Source: Streptomyces dysideae
GTDB lineage: Bacteria; Actinomycetota; Actinomycetes; Streptomycetales; Streptomycetaceae
Direction: 5' to 3'
DNA length: 36,889 nucleotides
Assembly (NCBI RefSeq): GCF_001514305.1
Contig: NZ_KQ949085.1
Location: forward strand, 204,466 to 241,354
Each line of letters opens with the position of its first letter. Position 1 is the stretch's first letter. The notes under the pieces were generated by a model. The model saw only the letters and a list, made by a program, of their open reading frames with translations, searched no databases and was not told where the DNA came from. Position numbers and translations under genes: made by a program. Positions 24,479-32,645 of the stretch are shown here, piece after piece.

Positions 24479-27049
24479 GTGGCAGCCGAAGTTCCCGAGA
24501 AGCTCACCGTCGACCTCGGCACGGAGACGGGCCCCTTCCACGGCGGCGCGAGCGGCACCCTCTACGGCCTGTACGGCGACGGCGTCCCCAGCCGTGCCGT
24601 CGTCGAGGGCATGTACGTCCGCACGGTCACCACCAAGGCCCAGGACGGCGTCCAGCACCCCGGCGGCGACGCCCTGGAGATCCTGCCGTCCTTCGTCGCG
24701 GCGGGCGGCAGGGATGTCTACGTCTACCTGCCCGACTTCTACCGCGGCTTTCCCTACGAGTGGCCCGGTGCCACCGGCGCGGAACGGCTCGCCGGGTTCC
24801 AGGAGATCGTCCGGCGCCAGGTCGGACACGTCCTGACGCTGGGCGAGTTGAAGTCCCACGTCGTGTACGTGCCGTTCAACGAGCCCGAGGGCAACATGTT
24901 CGGCGACGGGGAGTGGAGCTACGACGGGGTCTCCTGGCGCTCCGACCCGAGCCACTACTTCGCGGCCTGGAAGGAGACGTACCACCTCATCAAGGGCCTC
25001 GACTCCGAAGCGCGCATCGCCGGTCCCAACACCAGCCTCCTCTACCCCGAGGTCAGGGGCTTCCTGGAGTTCGCGAAGGAGCAGGGCGTCCTGCCCGACG
25101 TGATCACCTGGCATGAGCTGTCGTCGCCCGCCGAGGTGCGCACGAGCGTCGCCAAGTACCGGGAGTGGGAGCGGGAGCTGGGCATCGGGCCGCTGCCCGT
25201 CAACCTCAACGAGTACGCGCACAACTACCACTTGTCCGTGCCGGGGCAGATGGTGCAGTGGATCGCCGCGATCGAGGAGTCCAAGGTCGACGCCGACCTG
25301 GCGTACTGGAACATCGCCGGCAACCTCAACGACTCGGCGGTCGAGGTCGGCAAGGGCAACGGCCAGTGGTGGCTGTTCAACGCCTATGGCCGGATGAGCG
25401 GCAACACGGTCCGGATCACCGCGCCGCATCCCAACGTGCAGTACACCCTCCAGGGCGTCGCCGCGCTGGACCGGGTCAAGCGGCAGGCCCGGGTGCTGTT
25501 CGGGGGCCAGGGCGGTGCGGCCGACCTCGCGTTCGAGGGGGTCGACACGGACGTCTTCGGGACGACCGCGCATCTGCGCCTGGAAGAGATCCCCTGGACG
25601 GGCCAAGTCGGCCCCTGTGACCGGCCGTTGCGCCTGCGGGACATCGAACTCGCCGTCGTGGACGGGCGGGTGACGCTACCGCTGACCGACCTCGACGCGA
25701 TGTCCGCCTACCAGGTGACCGTCTCGCCCAGCGGCAACGGAGCCGTGCCCCTGCCGCCCTCGGTCGCCTGGCGGCGGACGTACGAGGCCGAGGACGCGAC
25801 CTATACCGGCGGCGGTTACTCGAAGAACGGGCCCGAGGGATCCCCGTCCGCCGTCGACAGGTTCGCGACCTCCGGCGGCTACCACGTAGGCGGCCTGCGC
25901 ACCGGCTCCGACGGGGTGCTCGCCTTCGACGTCGAGGTCCCGCAGGACGGCACGTACGACCTGCGCGTCTACGCCAACTCCCACAACCAGGCCGACCTGG
26001 TGCGCGACCAGGGCCCCACCAACGTCTTCCTGCGCGTGGACGGCGAGAGCCCGCGCGAGCTGCTGCTGCCCCTCGGCTACAAGTGGGCGGTCTGGGGCCA
26101 CTCCGGCACGGAGCTTCGACTCGCCGCGGGGCAGCACCGGATCACGCTCGCCGCCCAGGACCCCGACCTCGGTGTCACCAAGGGCGACGCCGTCGTCGAC
26201 CGGCTCGACCTCGCCCTGCGCGACGGCGACGGCCCGGCGCTGTACGACGCCGAGTACGCGGACCTGCGCGACGGCGCCCGCATCAGCCACGCCCACCTCG
26301 GCGCCTCCGGCCCCGGCACCGCCGTACTGCCCCGCGGCGGCACCGCCACCTTCTGGATCCACGCCGACGACGACGGCGAGGCGACCGTCACCGTCGACCG
26401 GCTCGGGCCCGGCGAGGGCGTGCTGGCGGTCGACGGCGAGGAGGTGGCCCGGGTCGAGGACGGCGCCGCAGCGCTCTTCCTGACCGGCGGCATCAACAAG
26501 GTCACCGTCACCGGAACGTCGGAACGCCTGGTCCTGGACCGGCTGCGCGTCGGACCGTCCCGAGGCCTGCTGCCCAGCACGGCGTACGCCGCCGAGGGCG
26601 GAGTCCTGACCGGCGCCGCGAAGGTGATCGCGTACCCCTACGCCACCGGCGGCAAGGCCGTGGACGGCATCGGCGGCGGCCCAGGGAACGGGCTCACGCT
26701 GACGGTGACGGCGGACCGCGCCGGACGTCACGCCCTGACGATCCGCTACTCCAACGGCGAGCAGGCACCCGCCACCCACTACAACCCGGACCCGGTCTGC
26801 CGCCACGCGGACATCGCCGTCAACGGCGCCGCCCCGCACCGCGTCCTGTTCCCCACCACCTTCCACTTCAACGCCTTCCGCACCCGCACCGTCCCCGTCA
26901 CCCTGCGTGCGGGCGCCAACACCATCACCTTCACCGCCGACGAACTCCCCGGTTTCGACGGGGAGCCCGGGAACGGGCTCGGTCAGCGCTCCGCGTACGC
27001 GCCGGTCGTCGACCGGGTGGTGGTGACACCGCTGGCGGGGGAGCGCTAG
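24479..27049 (+). CDS. GH39/clan A-like glycoside hydrolase with CBM35/CBM6-type modules
   Basis: 856 residues. The N-terminal 350 residues look like a clan A TIM barrel: VVYVPFNEPEGNMFGD gives the acid/base Glu135 and PVNLNEYAHN the likely nucleophile Glu245, 110 residues apart, and LAYWNIAGNL resembles strand 8. A CBM35/6-like module starts at YEAEDATYTGG (about 434) and another beta-sandwich at AYAAEGGVLTG (about 700) runs to the C terminus. Sugar target unknown. Oddly there is no signal peptide, despite the modules. I use the GTG at 24479 because GAAAGAG lies eight bases before it; GTG 24470 is possible. Its TAG stop shares bases with the stop of the convergent aldo/keto reductase remnant. 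Confidence 0.75.
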   Translation: MAAEVPEKLTVDLGTETGPFHGGASGTLYGLYGDGVPSRAVVEGMYVRTVTTKAQDGVQHPGGDALEILPSFVAAGGRDVYVYLPDFYRGFPYEWPGATGAERLAGFQEIVRRQVGHVLTLGELKSHVVYVPFNEPEGNMFGDGEWSYDGVSWRSDPSHYFAAWKETYHLIKGLDSEARIAGPNTSLLYPEVRGFLEFAKEQGVLPDVITWHELSSPAEVRTSVAKYREWERELGIGPLPVNLNEYAHNYHLSVPGQMVQWIAAIEESKVDADLAYWNIAGNLNDSAVEVGKGNGQWWLFNAYGRMSGNTVRITAPHPNVQYTLQGVAALDRVKRQARVLFGGQGGAADLAFEGVDTDVFGTTAHLRLEEIPWTGQVGPCDRPLRLRDIELAVVDGRVTLPLTDLDAMSAYQVTVSPSGNGAVPLPPSVAWRRTYEAEDATYTGGGYSKNGPEGSPSAVDRFATSGGYHVGGLRTGSDGVLAFDVEVPQDGTYDLRVYANSHNQADLVRDQGPTNVFLRVDGESPRELLLPLGYKWAVWGHSGTELRLAAGQHRITLAAQDPDLGVTKGDAVVDRLDLALRDGDGPALYDAEYADLRDGARISHAHLGASGPGTAVLPRGGTATFWIHADDDGEATVTVDRLGPGEGVLAVDGEEVARVEDGAAALFLTGGINKVTVTGTSERLVLDRLRVGPSRGLLPSTAYAAEGGVLTGAAKVIAYPYATGGKAVDGIGGGPGNGLTLTVTADRAGRHALTIRYSNGEQAPATHYNPDPVCRHADIAVNGAAPHRVLFPTTFHFNAFRTRTVPVTLRAGANTITFTADELPGFDGEPGNGLGQRSAYAPVVDRVVVTPLAGER

Positions 27050-27293
27050 AGGATCTCGGTGGCGGTGCGGCGGTAGGTGGAACGGCGGTCGTCGATCTCG
27101 GACCAGCGGTCGCCGTAGATGGTCTTCACGACGCCCGGGTCCCGGACGAAGTCGTGCGGGAAGCCGAGCGGCACCGCGCTCACCTCGTCGAGGCGGGCGA
27201 CGGCCTCCGCGTCGAGCCGGACGTCGACGGAGCCGAGGTTGTCGGCGAGCTGGGACTCCTTGGTGGCTCCGACGATGGGAATGATGGTGCCGG
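27046..27293 (-). pseudogene. C-terminal remnant of an aldo/keto reductase
   Basis: About 82 codons read TIIPIVGATKESQLADNL, then LDAEAVARLDEVS and PLGFPHDFV, the C-terminal helix region of aldo/keto reductases with the NADPH-binding GATK..QL..NL segment. The preceding 75 percent of a normal reductase, including the catalytic Asp-Tyr-Lys-His set, is absent: upstream sequence is at once the 3' end of the VOC gene on the same strand. No start codon or ribosome site serves it. Deletion during rearrangement is inferred. Confidence 0.75.
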
Positions 27294-28058
27294 TCAGCCT
27301 TCGCCGGCCCTGCGGTACACGCCGAACATCGCCCCCTGTGGATCCCGCAGCACCGCGATCCGCCGCCCCTCGGGCACGGAGACGGGCTCCATCAGAATGG
27401 TGCCGCCCGCCTCGGTCGCCTGGGCCGCGGAGGTGTCCACGTCCGCCACGGCGAAGTACGGCAGCCAGTGGGCCGGCACCTCGTGCGGAAACTTGTCGTC
27501 CATCCTCACCATGCCGCCGAAGTCGGCGCCGTCGATGCCCCACTGCGTGTAGTGCGCCGAGGTGTTGACGGTCCAGCCGAACACGGTCGTGTAGAAGGCC
27601 TTCGCCTCCTCCGGGGCACGGGTCAGCAGCTCCACCCACCCCAGCGAACCAGGGACGTTGAGCAGGCCCGCGCCCTCGAACCCCTGGGCCTGCCACAGAT
27701 GAAAGCCGGCACCCTGCGGGTCGGTGACGGACGCGAAGCGGCCCATGCCCGGGACGTCCCCGGGCGCGAACACCGCGGAGCCGCCCGCCGACTTCACCTT
27801 CTCCACGGCGGCGTCGACGTCCGCCACGGCGAACGACACGAACCAGGTCACGGGCTGCGACGCGTCGTCCAACGGCACGAGCCCGGCGACCGGGGCGTCC
27901 GCCAGGCTGGCGATCGTGTACCCGCCCATCTCCTCCCGGCTGTCCGTCTCCTCACGCCACCCGAACAGGGCCGAGTAGAACCGCTTGGCCGCCTCGAGAT
28001 CAGGGGTACCCACCTCGGCCCAGCAGGGCCCGCCGTTCACCGGCTTGTCGAGCTTCAT
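27294..28058 (-). CDS. Two-domain VOC (glyoxalase/bleomycin-resistance fold) protein
   Basis: 254 residues made of two VOC modules: residues 1-125 (CWAEVGTPDLEAAKRFYSALFGW ... DPQGAGFHLWQ) and 126-254 (GSLGWVELLTRAPEEAKAFY ... DPQGAMFGVYR). This arrangement resembles Streptomyces glyoxalase-like proteins; the metal site is incomplete compared with true glyoxalase I, so the activity is uncertain. ATG at 28058 has GGAAGGAG about six bases upstream. The aldo/keto reductase remnant begins where this gene stops. Confidence 0.88.
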   Translation of the reverse strand: MKLDKPVNGGPCWAEVGTPDLEAAKRFYSALFGWREETDSREEMGGYTIASLADAPVAGLVPLDDASQPVTWFVSFAVADVDAAVEKVKSAGGSAVFAPGDVPGMGRFASVTDPQGAGFHLWQAQGFEGAGLLNVPGSLGWVELLTRAPEEAKAFYTTVFGWTVNTSAHYTQWGIDGADFGGMVRMDDKFPHEVPAHWLPYFAVADVDTSAAQATEAGGTILMEPVSVPEGRRIAVLRDPQGAMFGVYRRAGEG

Positions 28059-28235
28059 GGCGCTCCTTCCACAGCAAGCCCCCTCCAGCACGCTAAGCCC
28101 GCCCCCGGGTCGTGGCCATCCGGCACCCGTCTGGGGACACGGAGGCGATCCTCATCGCGCGGGTGGCCGACCTGCCGTCCTGCACGCCTCGGCTTGATCG
28201 AGGTCGACACCGCCCTGGCCGCCTCGAACGCCGCA

Positions 28236-28411
28236 CCCGGGCCACAGGCCTCGCCGGCATCGGCAATCTGCACATCGACCTCGACCCGGCCGAGTACGGC
28301 GAGGCCCTGGAGCCCTGGCTCCTCGCCGGCGAACCGGCCGCCGACCGCACGATGCTCGACCAGCTGACCTCGGCCGGCTTCCGGGAACCGACCCGCACCG
28401 CCCCCGGTGAC
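28236..28411 (+). pseudogene. Coding-like fragment of unknown origin
   Basis: The 320 bases between the two VOC genes contain no intact gene. On the plus strand one stretch has Streptomyces codon use (G or C at nearly all third positions) and reads GNLHIDLDPAEYGEALEPWL followed by LDQLTSAGFREPTR, which looks like real protein. No plausible start with ribosome site precedes it, the reading frame upstream shifts, and it runs into the antisense end of the second VOC gene. I do not recognise the family. Decayed gene is inferred. Confidence 0.35.
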
Positions 28412-28804
28412 TCAGATCCCGGGCCGGTACCGCAGCGGATGGTCCGCGGGTACCTCCACCAGTACGATCCGCGTCCCGTCCGGATCCGCGATCCACATCT
28501 CGATCAGACCCCACGGCTCCTTCACCGGCGGCCGCACGATCTCGACGCCCTTGTCCCGCAGCTCGTCGTGCGCCGCGGACACGTCCTCGACCTGCATCCA
28601 CAGCTGCACGGCCGGGGACGGCGGCGTGTCCGACCGCCCGGAGACCTCCAGGAACCCGCCGCCGAGGAAGTAGACCGTGCCGCGCTGTGATCCCGTACCG
28701 AACTCGCGGTAGACGGCGAGGCCCAGCTGCTCGCCGTAGAAGCGGCGGGAGCGTTCGGGATCGGTGGGGCGGAGGAGGGTCCGGCCGCTCAGTACGTGCA
28801 CCAT
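28412..28804 (-). CDS. Single-domain VOC protein
   Basis: 130 residues, one VOC module: SGRTLLRPTDPERSRRFYGEQLGLA at the N terminus in outline, a central VQLWMQVEDVSAAHDELRDKG, and the C-terminal WGLIEMWIADPDGTRIVLVEV with the Glu often used as metal ligand. Could be a lyase, dioxygenase or antibiotic-binding protein; the sequence does not decide. ATG at 28804. It is divergent from the GNAT gene with 71 bases between them. Confidence 0.85.
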   Translation of the reverse strand: MVHVLSGRTLLRPTDPERSRRFYGEQLGLAVYREFGTGSQRGTVYFLGGGFLEVSGRSDTPPSPAVQLWMQVEDVSAAHDELRDKGVEIVRPPVKEPWGLIEMWIADPDGTRIVLVEVPADHPLRYRPGI

Positions 28805-28875
28805 GCGGCGGAGCCTAATGGGCGGGTTACCCTCGTCCGTGCCCGAGCCGCGCCGAGAAGTGGAGAAGCCGCCCC

Positions 28876-29418
28876 ATGGAGACCACCGCCGCCACCGGAC
28901 TCACCTACCGCGAGGCCACCGACGCCGATGTGGACACCCTGGTCGCGCTGATCGAGTCGGCCTACCGCGGGGACTCCAGCCGGGCCGGCTGGACCACGGA
29001 GGCGGACATCCTCGAAGGGCAGCGGACCGACCCGGAGGGCGTGCTGGCGGTCATCGAGTCGCCGGACAGCCGGCTGCTGACGGTCGAGCAGGCGGGCCAG
29101 CTCGTCGCCTGCTGTCAGCTCGAACACCGCGGCGACCACGCCTACTTCGGGATGTTCGCGGTCAGCCCCGCTCTCCAGGGCGCCGGCCTCGGCAAGGTGA
29201 TCATCACGGAGGCGGAGCGGCAGGCCCGCGAGACCTGGGGCGTCACCGAGATGCACATGACCGTGATCTCCGTACGGAACGACCTCATCGCCTGGTACGA
29301 GCGGCGCGGCTACCGCCGTACGGGACGGATGACTCCGTTCCCGTACGGCGACGAGCGCTTCGGTATCCCGCAGCGCACCGACCTGCAGTTCGAGCTGCTG
29401 GTCAAGCCGCTGGTGTGA
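28876..29418 (+). CDS. GNAT-family N-acetyltransferase
   Basis: 180 residues. The GNAT core is readable: YREATDADVDTLVALIESAY, the beta4 strand AYFGMFAVSPALQGAGLGKVI with the acetyl-CoA pyrophosphate loop Q-x-x-G-x-G, and a C-terminal VRNDLIAWYERRGYRRTGR. Substrate unknown (small molecule or protein amine). ATG at 28876 has GTGGAGAAG upstream. It ends 3 bases before the convergent glycerophosphodiesterase gene. Confidence 0.9.
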   Translation: METTAATGLTYREATDADVDTLVALIESAYRGDSSRAGWTTEADILEGQRTDPEGVLAVIESPDSRLLTVEQAGQLVACCQLEHRGDHAYFGMFAVSPALQGAGLGKVIITEAERQARETWGVTEMHMTVISVRNDLIAWYERRGYRRTGRMTPFPYGDERFGIPQRTDLQFELLVKPLV

Positions 29419-29421
29419 CGT

Positions 29422-30105
29422 TCATGCGGTGAAGCGTCCGGTGCGTTTGATCTCCGGGTAGTCGGTGGTCGCGCCGTCCAGCTCCAGGGCCCGTACGAGA
29501 CGCAGGTGCTCCTGCGTGTTCACCACCCAGCCGATGATCCTGAGGTCGGCCTTGCGAGCCTCCTCCACGATCTCCAGGGTGAGCCGGCGGATGTTCAGGC
29601 AGACGGTCGCGGCATCCGCCTCGACGGCGCGCTCCACGATGTCGAGGCCGTAGCGGCTGGCGATCAGCGCGGTCCGTACGCCCGGCACCAGACGGGCGAT
29701 CTCGGCGATCGCCTCGTCGTGGAACGAGGACACCTCGACGCGGGAGACGAGGTCACGCCCGAGCATGACCTCGGCGAGCGCCCGGGCCGCCGCGACGTCC
29801 TTGATCTCGGCCTGCAGCGGCGACCGTACGGCGTCCAGGACCTCCTCGAACACCGGGACCCGCTCCCCGAGGCCCGCGTCCAGGGCGCGCAGCTCGGCGA
29901 GGGTCTTCTCGGCGATCGGGCCGGTGCCGTCGGTCGTACGGTCCACGTCGGTGTCGTGCATGACGACGAGGGCGCCGTCCTTGCTCAGGTGCAGATCGAG
30001 TTCGATGACGTCGAGGCCGCCCTGCTGGGCGGCGACGAAGGATCGGAGGGTGTTCTCGGGTTCGAGACCCATGACACCGCGGTGACCGATGGTAAGGAAG
30101 TTCAA
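29422..30105 (-). CDS. Glycerophosphodiester phosphodiesterase
   Basis: 227 residues, cytoplasmic form without signal peptide. GDPD motifs are IGHRGVMGLEPENTL (catalytic His and metal Glu), VIELDLHLSKDGALVVMHD (second Glu-Asp and His) and the late GWVVNTQEHLRLV. Hydrolyses glycerophosphodiesters to glycerol-3-phosphate and an alcohol. The HRG motif lies so near the N terminus that the TTG at 30105 must be the start (TTG AAC TTC CTT). Confidence 0.88.
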   Translation of the reverse strand: MNFLTIGHRGVMGLEPENTLRSFVAAQQGGLDVIELDLHLSKDGALVVMHDTDVDRTTDGTGPIAEKTLAELRALDAGLGERVPVFEEVLDAVRSPLQAEIKDVAAARALAEVMLGRDLVSRVEVSSFHDEAIAEIARLVPGVRTALIASRYGLDIVERAVEADAATVCLNIRRLTLEIVEEARKADLRIIGWVVNTQEHLRLVRALELDGATTDYPEIKRTGRFTA

Positions 30106-30459
30106 GGTTCAACTCGCTTCCGTCGACGGCGGCTCGGCACGCGCGCAAACCGGAGCGGACTGTTCGCGCGGCAGTCCCGCAGCCTAACGGCCATGACCCG
30201 CGATGAACCCGCACGTACAAGGGAGTTCGGGGGCGGCGACAAGGCGGACCTGGCCCGCACCGCCGGCCGTGGTCACCCGGGGGTGGGCGAGTCCTGTGGG
30301 GATTGACCTGACCGAAGTATGCGTCTCACCGTAGCCAACCGGAAAAAATTCGGTGACCAGTGGGGGTGTGCAGGATAATTTCCCGAGGTCGGGCTTGCTG
30401 AGAGAAACCACCTATGCATACGGTGTGCTTACGAGAGGTTCTCCCGTGGAGGATGGGAC
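30106..30459 (+). promoter_or_regulatory. 354-bp leader and promoter region of the DUF6421 operon
   Basis: No gene is supported here. GTGACC (30353-30358) and TAATTT (30376-30381), 17 bases apart, are a weak promoter candidate. A hairpin is possible from GAGAaACC (30402-30409) to GGTTCTC (30437-30443) with an inner ACC/GGT pairing. It ends five bases before the GGAGG ribosome site (30448-30452) and could affect translation. Confidence 0.4.
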
Positions 30460-31857
30460 ATGACGGAAATTCTTGTGCAGGCGGCTTCGGGGGAACGGGT
30501 TCCTCCCGCGACCAGGGTGGTGGAGCACCCGGCGTGGCCCGCGCTCAAGGATGCCGTGGAGCGGATCCGGCCGTGGCAGTCCAAGGACGGGTCGATCGAC
30601 TTCGAGGCCGAGGGCGCCCCGGATCCCGCGGACGCCGAACTCGCCGTACGGCGTGTCGTCCACGCGGTCGAGGAGCTGTCGCCGCTGCTCCCGCATGACG
30701 CCGACTATCACGCGGCGCTGGTGAAGGACCTGCGGCGGTGGGCCGAGGGCGGCTTCCCGGTGCCGGACTTCCTCGACTCGCTGCTGGCCTTCCAGCCCGC
30801 CGCGAACCGCGCGGACGGCCTCCAGCACCTGGTCGTCTTCCCGATGTACACGCAGAACGGCAACCCGGACCGCAACCTCGAGGCGGTCGTGCTGCGCATG
30901 GTCTGGCCCGAGTGGCTGGCCGAGCTGGAGCGCACCCGCTACGACAACCCGCTGTTCTGCGGCATCAAGTTCGAGGACTTCACGGCCGGTTACGACACCA
31001 ACTCCGCCGTCCTGTTCCCGGAGACGATCGCCGTGCGCGAGGCCCCGGAGCGGTTCAGCTGGGGCGGCATCTTCTGTGACCGCGAGGCCGCCCGCTTCCG
31101 CCGGGTGACCGCGGCCGCCGTGGACATCCTGGGCCTGGAGCTGCCCGAGGACATCACCGCGATGGTCCACGACCAGAAGCGCTGCGAGGAGGCCTTCGTG
31201 CTGTGGGACATGGTCCACGACCGCACCCACAGCCACGGTGACCTGCCCTTCGACCCGTTCATGATCAAGCAGCGCCAGCCGTTCTGGATGTACGGCCTCG
31301 AAGAGCTGCGCTGCGACCTCACCGCCTTCAAGGAGGCCGGGAAGCTGGAGGCGGACGGCGTCCCGCAGGCCCGTGACGTGCAGTACGCCGTGCTGTTCGA
31401 CCGTATGTTCCGCTTCCCGGTCACCGGCGAGCGGGTCCGCAACTACGACGGCCTCGGCGGCCAGCTCCTCTTCGCCTACCTGCACCAGCACGACGTCGTC
31501 CGCTGGACCGACAACAAGCTGTTCATCGACTGGCAGCGCGCCCCGCAGGTCACCAACGAGCTGTGCGCCGAGATCGAGAAGCTGTACCGCGACGGCATCG
31601 ACCGCCCCAAGCTCGTCCACTGGTTCGCCGGGTACGAGCTGGTCTCCACCTACCTCGCCCCGCACCCGGGCTCCCGCTGGGCCAAGGGTCCGGACGCCCT
31701 GGATCTGACCCAGCCACCGAGAAAGCTCGTCGATGACGTGCTTCCGGACGAGTTTCCGCTGAGCATGTTCTATGAGGCACTCTCCAAGAAGCTGAAGAAC
31801 GTGATCGCCGCCACCCGGGGCATCACGGCGGAGAACGCCGAACGGGTCGCCGCGTGA
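30460..31857 (+). CDS. DUF6421 family protein, possible metalloprotein
   Basis: 465 residues, soluble, no signal peptide. I recognise the family as DUF6421, of unknown function. Visible features: VFPMYTQNGNPDRNLEAV in the middle, then FVLWDMVHDRTHSHGD (His253, Asp254, His257, His259) and, 24 residues after His257, EELRCDLTAF (Glu281, Glu282, Arg284, Asp286). The HDxxH helix plus a downstream EExRxD helix resembles the zinc sites of gluzincin and M49 peptidases, with Asp in place of the catalytic Glu. GGAGG lies seven bases before the ATG. The end of the gene overlaps or closely precedes the SDR gene, making an operon with it and the threonine aldolase. Confidence 0.85.
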   Translation: MTEILVQAASGERVPPATRVVEHPAWPALKDAVERIRPWQSKDGSIDFEAEGAPDPADAELAVRRVVHAVEELSPLLPHDADYHAALVKDLRRWAEGGFPVPDFLDSLLAFQPAANRADGLQHLVVFPMYTQNGNPDRNLEAVVLRMVWPEWLAELERTRYDNPLFCGIKFEDFTAGYDTNSAVLFPETIAVREAPERFSWGGIFCDREAARFRRVTAAAVDILGLELPEDITAMVHDQKRCEEAFVLWDMVHDRTHSHGDLPFDPFMIKQRQPFWMYGLEELRCDLTAFKEAGKLEADGVPQARDVQYAVLFDRMFRFPVTGERVRNYDGLGGQLLFAYLHQHDVVRWTDNKLFIDWQRAPQVTNELCAEIEKLYRDGIDRPKLVHWFAGYELVSTYLAPHPGSRWAKGPDALDLTQPPRKLVDDVLPDEFPLSMFYEALSKKLKNVIAATRGITAENAERVAA

Positions 31858-31895
31858 GCGACCGCGAACAGAACACTGCTCAGGAGGCGAGGACC

Positions 31896-32645
31896 ATGGC
31901 GGGGAACGGAGCTCTCAGCGGTGCGGTGATCGCGGTGGCCGGCGCGGGCGGACCCGCCGGTCGGGCGACACTGCTCAGGCTCGCCGAGGCGGGCGCGACC
32001 GTCGTCGCCGCCGACAACGACCCCGAGCGGCTCGCGGAGGCCGTCGACGCGGCCCGCTACGCGTCCGGCGGTGCCACTGTCACCGGTGAGACCGTCGACC
32101 TGCTCGAACTGCAGTCCACCCACGACTGGGCCACCCACATCGAGAAGGACTTCGGCCACGTCGACGGGCTCGTCCACCTGGTCGGCGGCTGGCGCGGTAG
32201 CGAGACCTTCACCAAGACCAGCCTCGACGACTGGGACTTCCTGGAGCTGTTGCTCATCCGCACCGTGCAGCACACCACCCTCGCCTTCCACGAGGCCCTC
32301 CAGCGCAGCGACCGCGGCCGCTACGTCCTGATCAGTGCCGCGGGCGCGAGCAAGCCCACCGCGGGCAACGCCGCCTACGCCGCCGCCAAGGCCGCCGCCG
32401 AGGCGTGGACGCTGGCCATGGCCGACTTCTTCCGCAAGGCCGGGGGCGCCGACGGCCCCAGGTCCGCCGCTGCCATCCTGGTGGTGAAGGCGTTGGTGCA
32501 CGACGCGATGCGCGCCGAGCGACCCAACGCGAAGTTCGCGGGCTTCACGGACGTCACGGACCTCGCCGAGTCGATCGCCGGGATCTGGGAGAAGCCCGCC
32601 GCCGAAGTGAACGGAAAACGTCTGTGGCTGACCGACAAGCCGTGA
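31896..32645 (+). CDS. Short-chain dehydrogenase/reductase
   Basis: 249 residues. Rossmann nucleotide site VAGAGGPAGRATLLRLAEAG in outline (GAGGPAG in place of the usual TGxxxGIG), Asp in VVAADND suggesting NAD preference, LVHLVGGW in place of NNAG, catalytic Ser in LISAAGAS and YAAAK. The ATG at 31896 is chosen for the strong AGGAGGCGAGG before it; a GTG at 31854 overlapping the DUF6421 stop would add 14 residues. Substrate unknown. Its stop overlaps the start of the threonine aldolase gene. Confidence 0.87.
   Translation: MAGNGALSGAVIAVAGAGGPAGRATLLRLAEAGATVVAADNDPERLAEAVDAARYASGGATVTGETVDLLELQSTHDWATHIEKDFGHVDGLVHLVGGWRGSETFTKTSLDDWDFLELLLIRTVQHTTLAFHEALQRSDRGRYVLISAAGASKPTAGNAAYAAAKAAAEAWTLAMADFFRKAGGADGPRSAAAILVVKALVHDAMRAERPNAKFAGFTDVTDLAESIAGIWEKPAAEVNGKRLWLTDKP

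Noticed and set aside
27294..27696. Full 216-residue frame containing the aldo/keto reductase tail
   Set aside because: Only the last 82 codons resemble the family; the rest is an alternate frame of the VOC gene.
30391..30415. TPP-riboswitch-like CTGAGA in the DUF6421 leader
   Set aside because: The other conserved parts (ACCTGA and the GGATAATGCC-type core in the right order) are missing.
30414..30698. A 94-codon frame with a TTA codon overlapping the DUF6421 start (MHTVCLREVL)
   Set aside because: Most of it lies within the DUF6421 coding sequence in another frame, its composition is low-complexity, and its ribosome site is weak.
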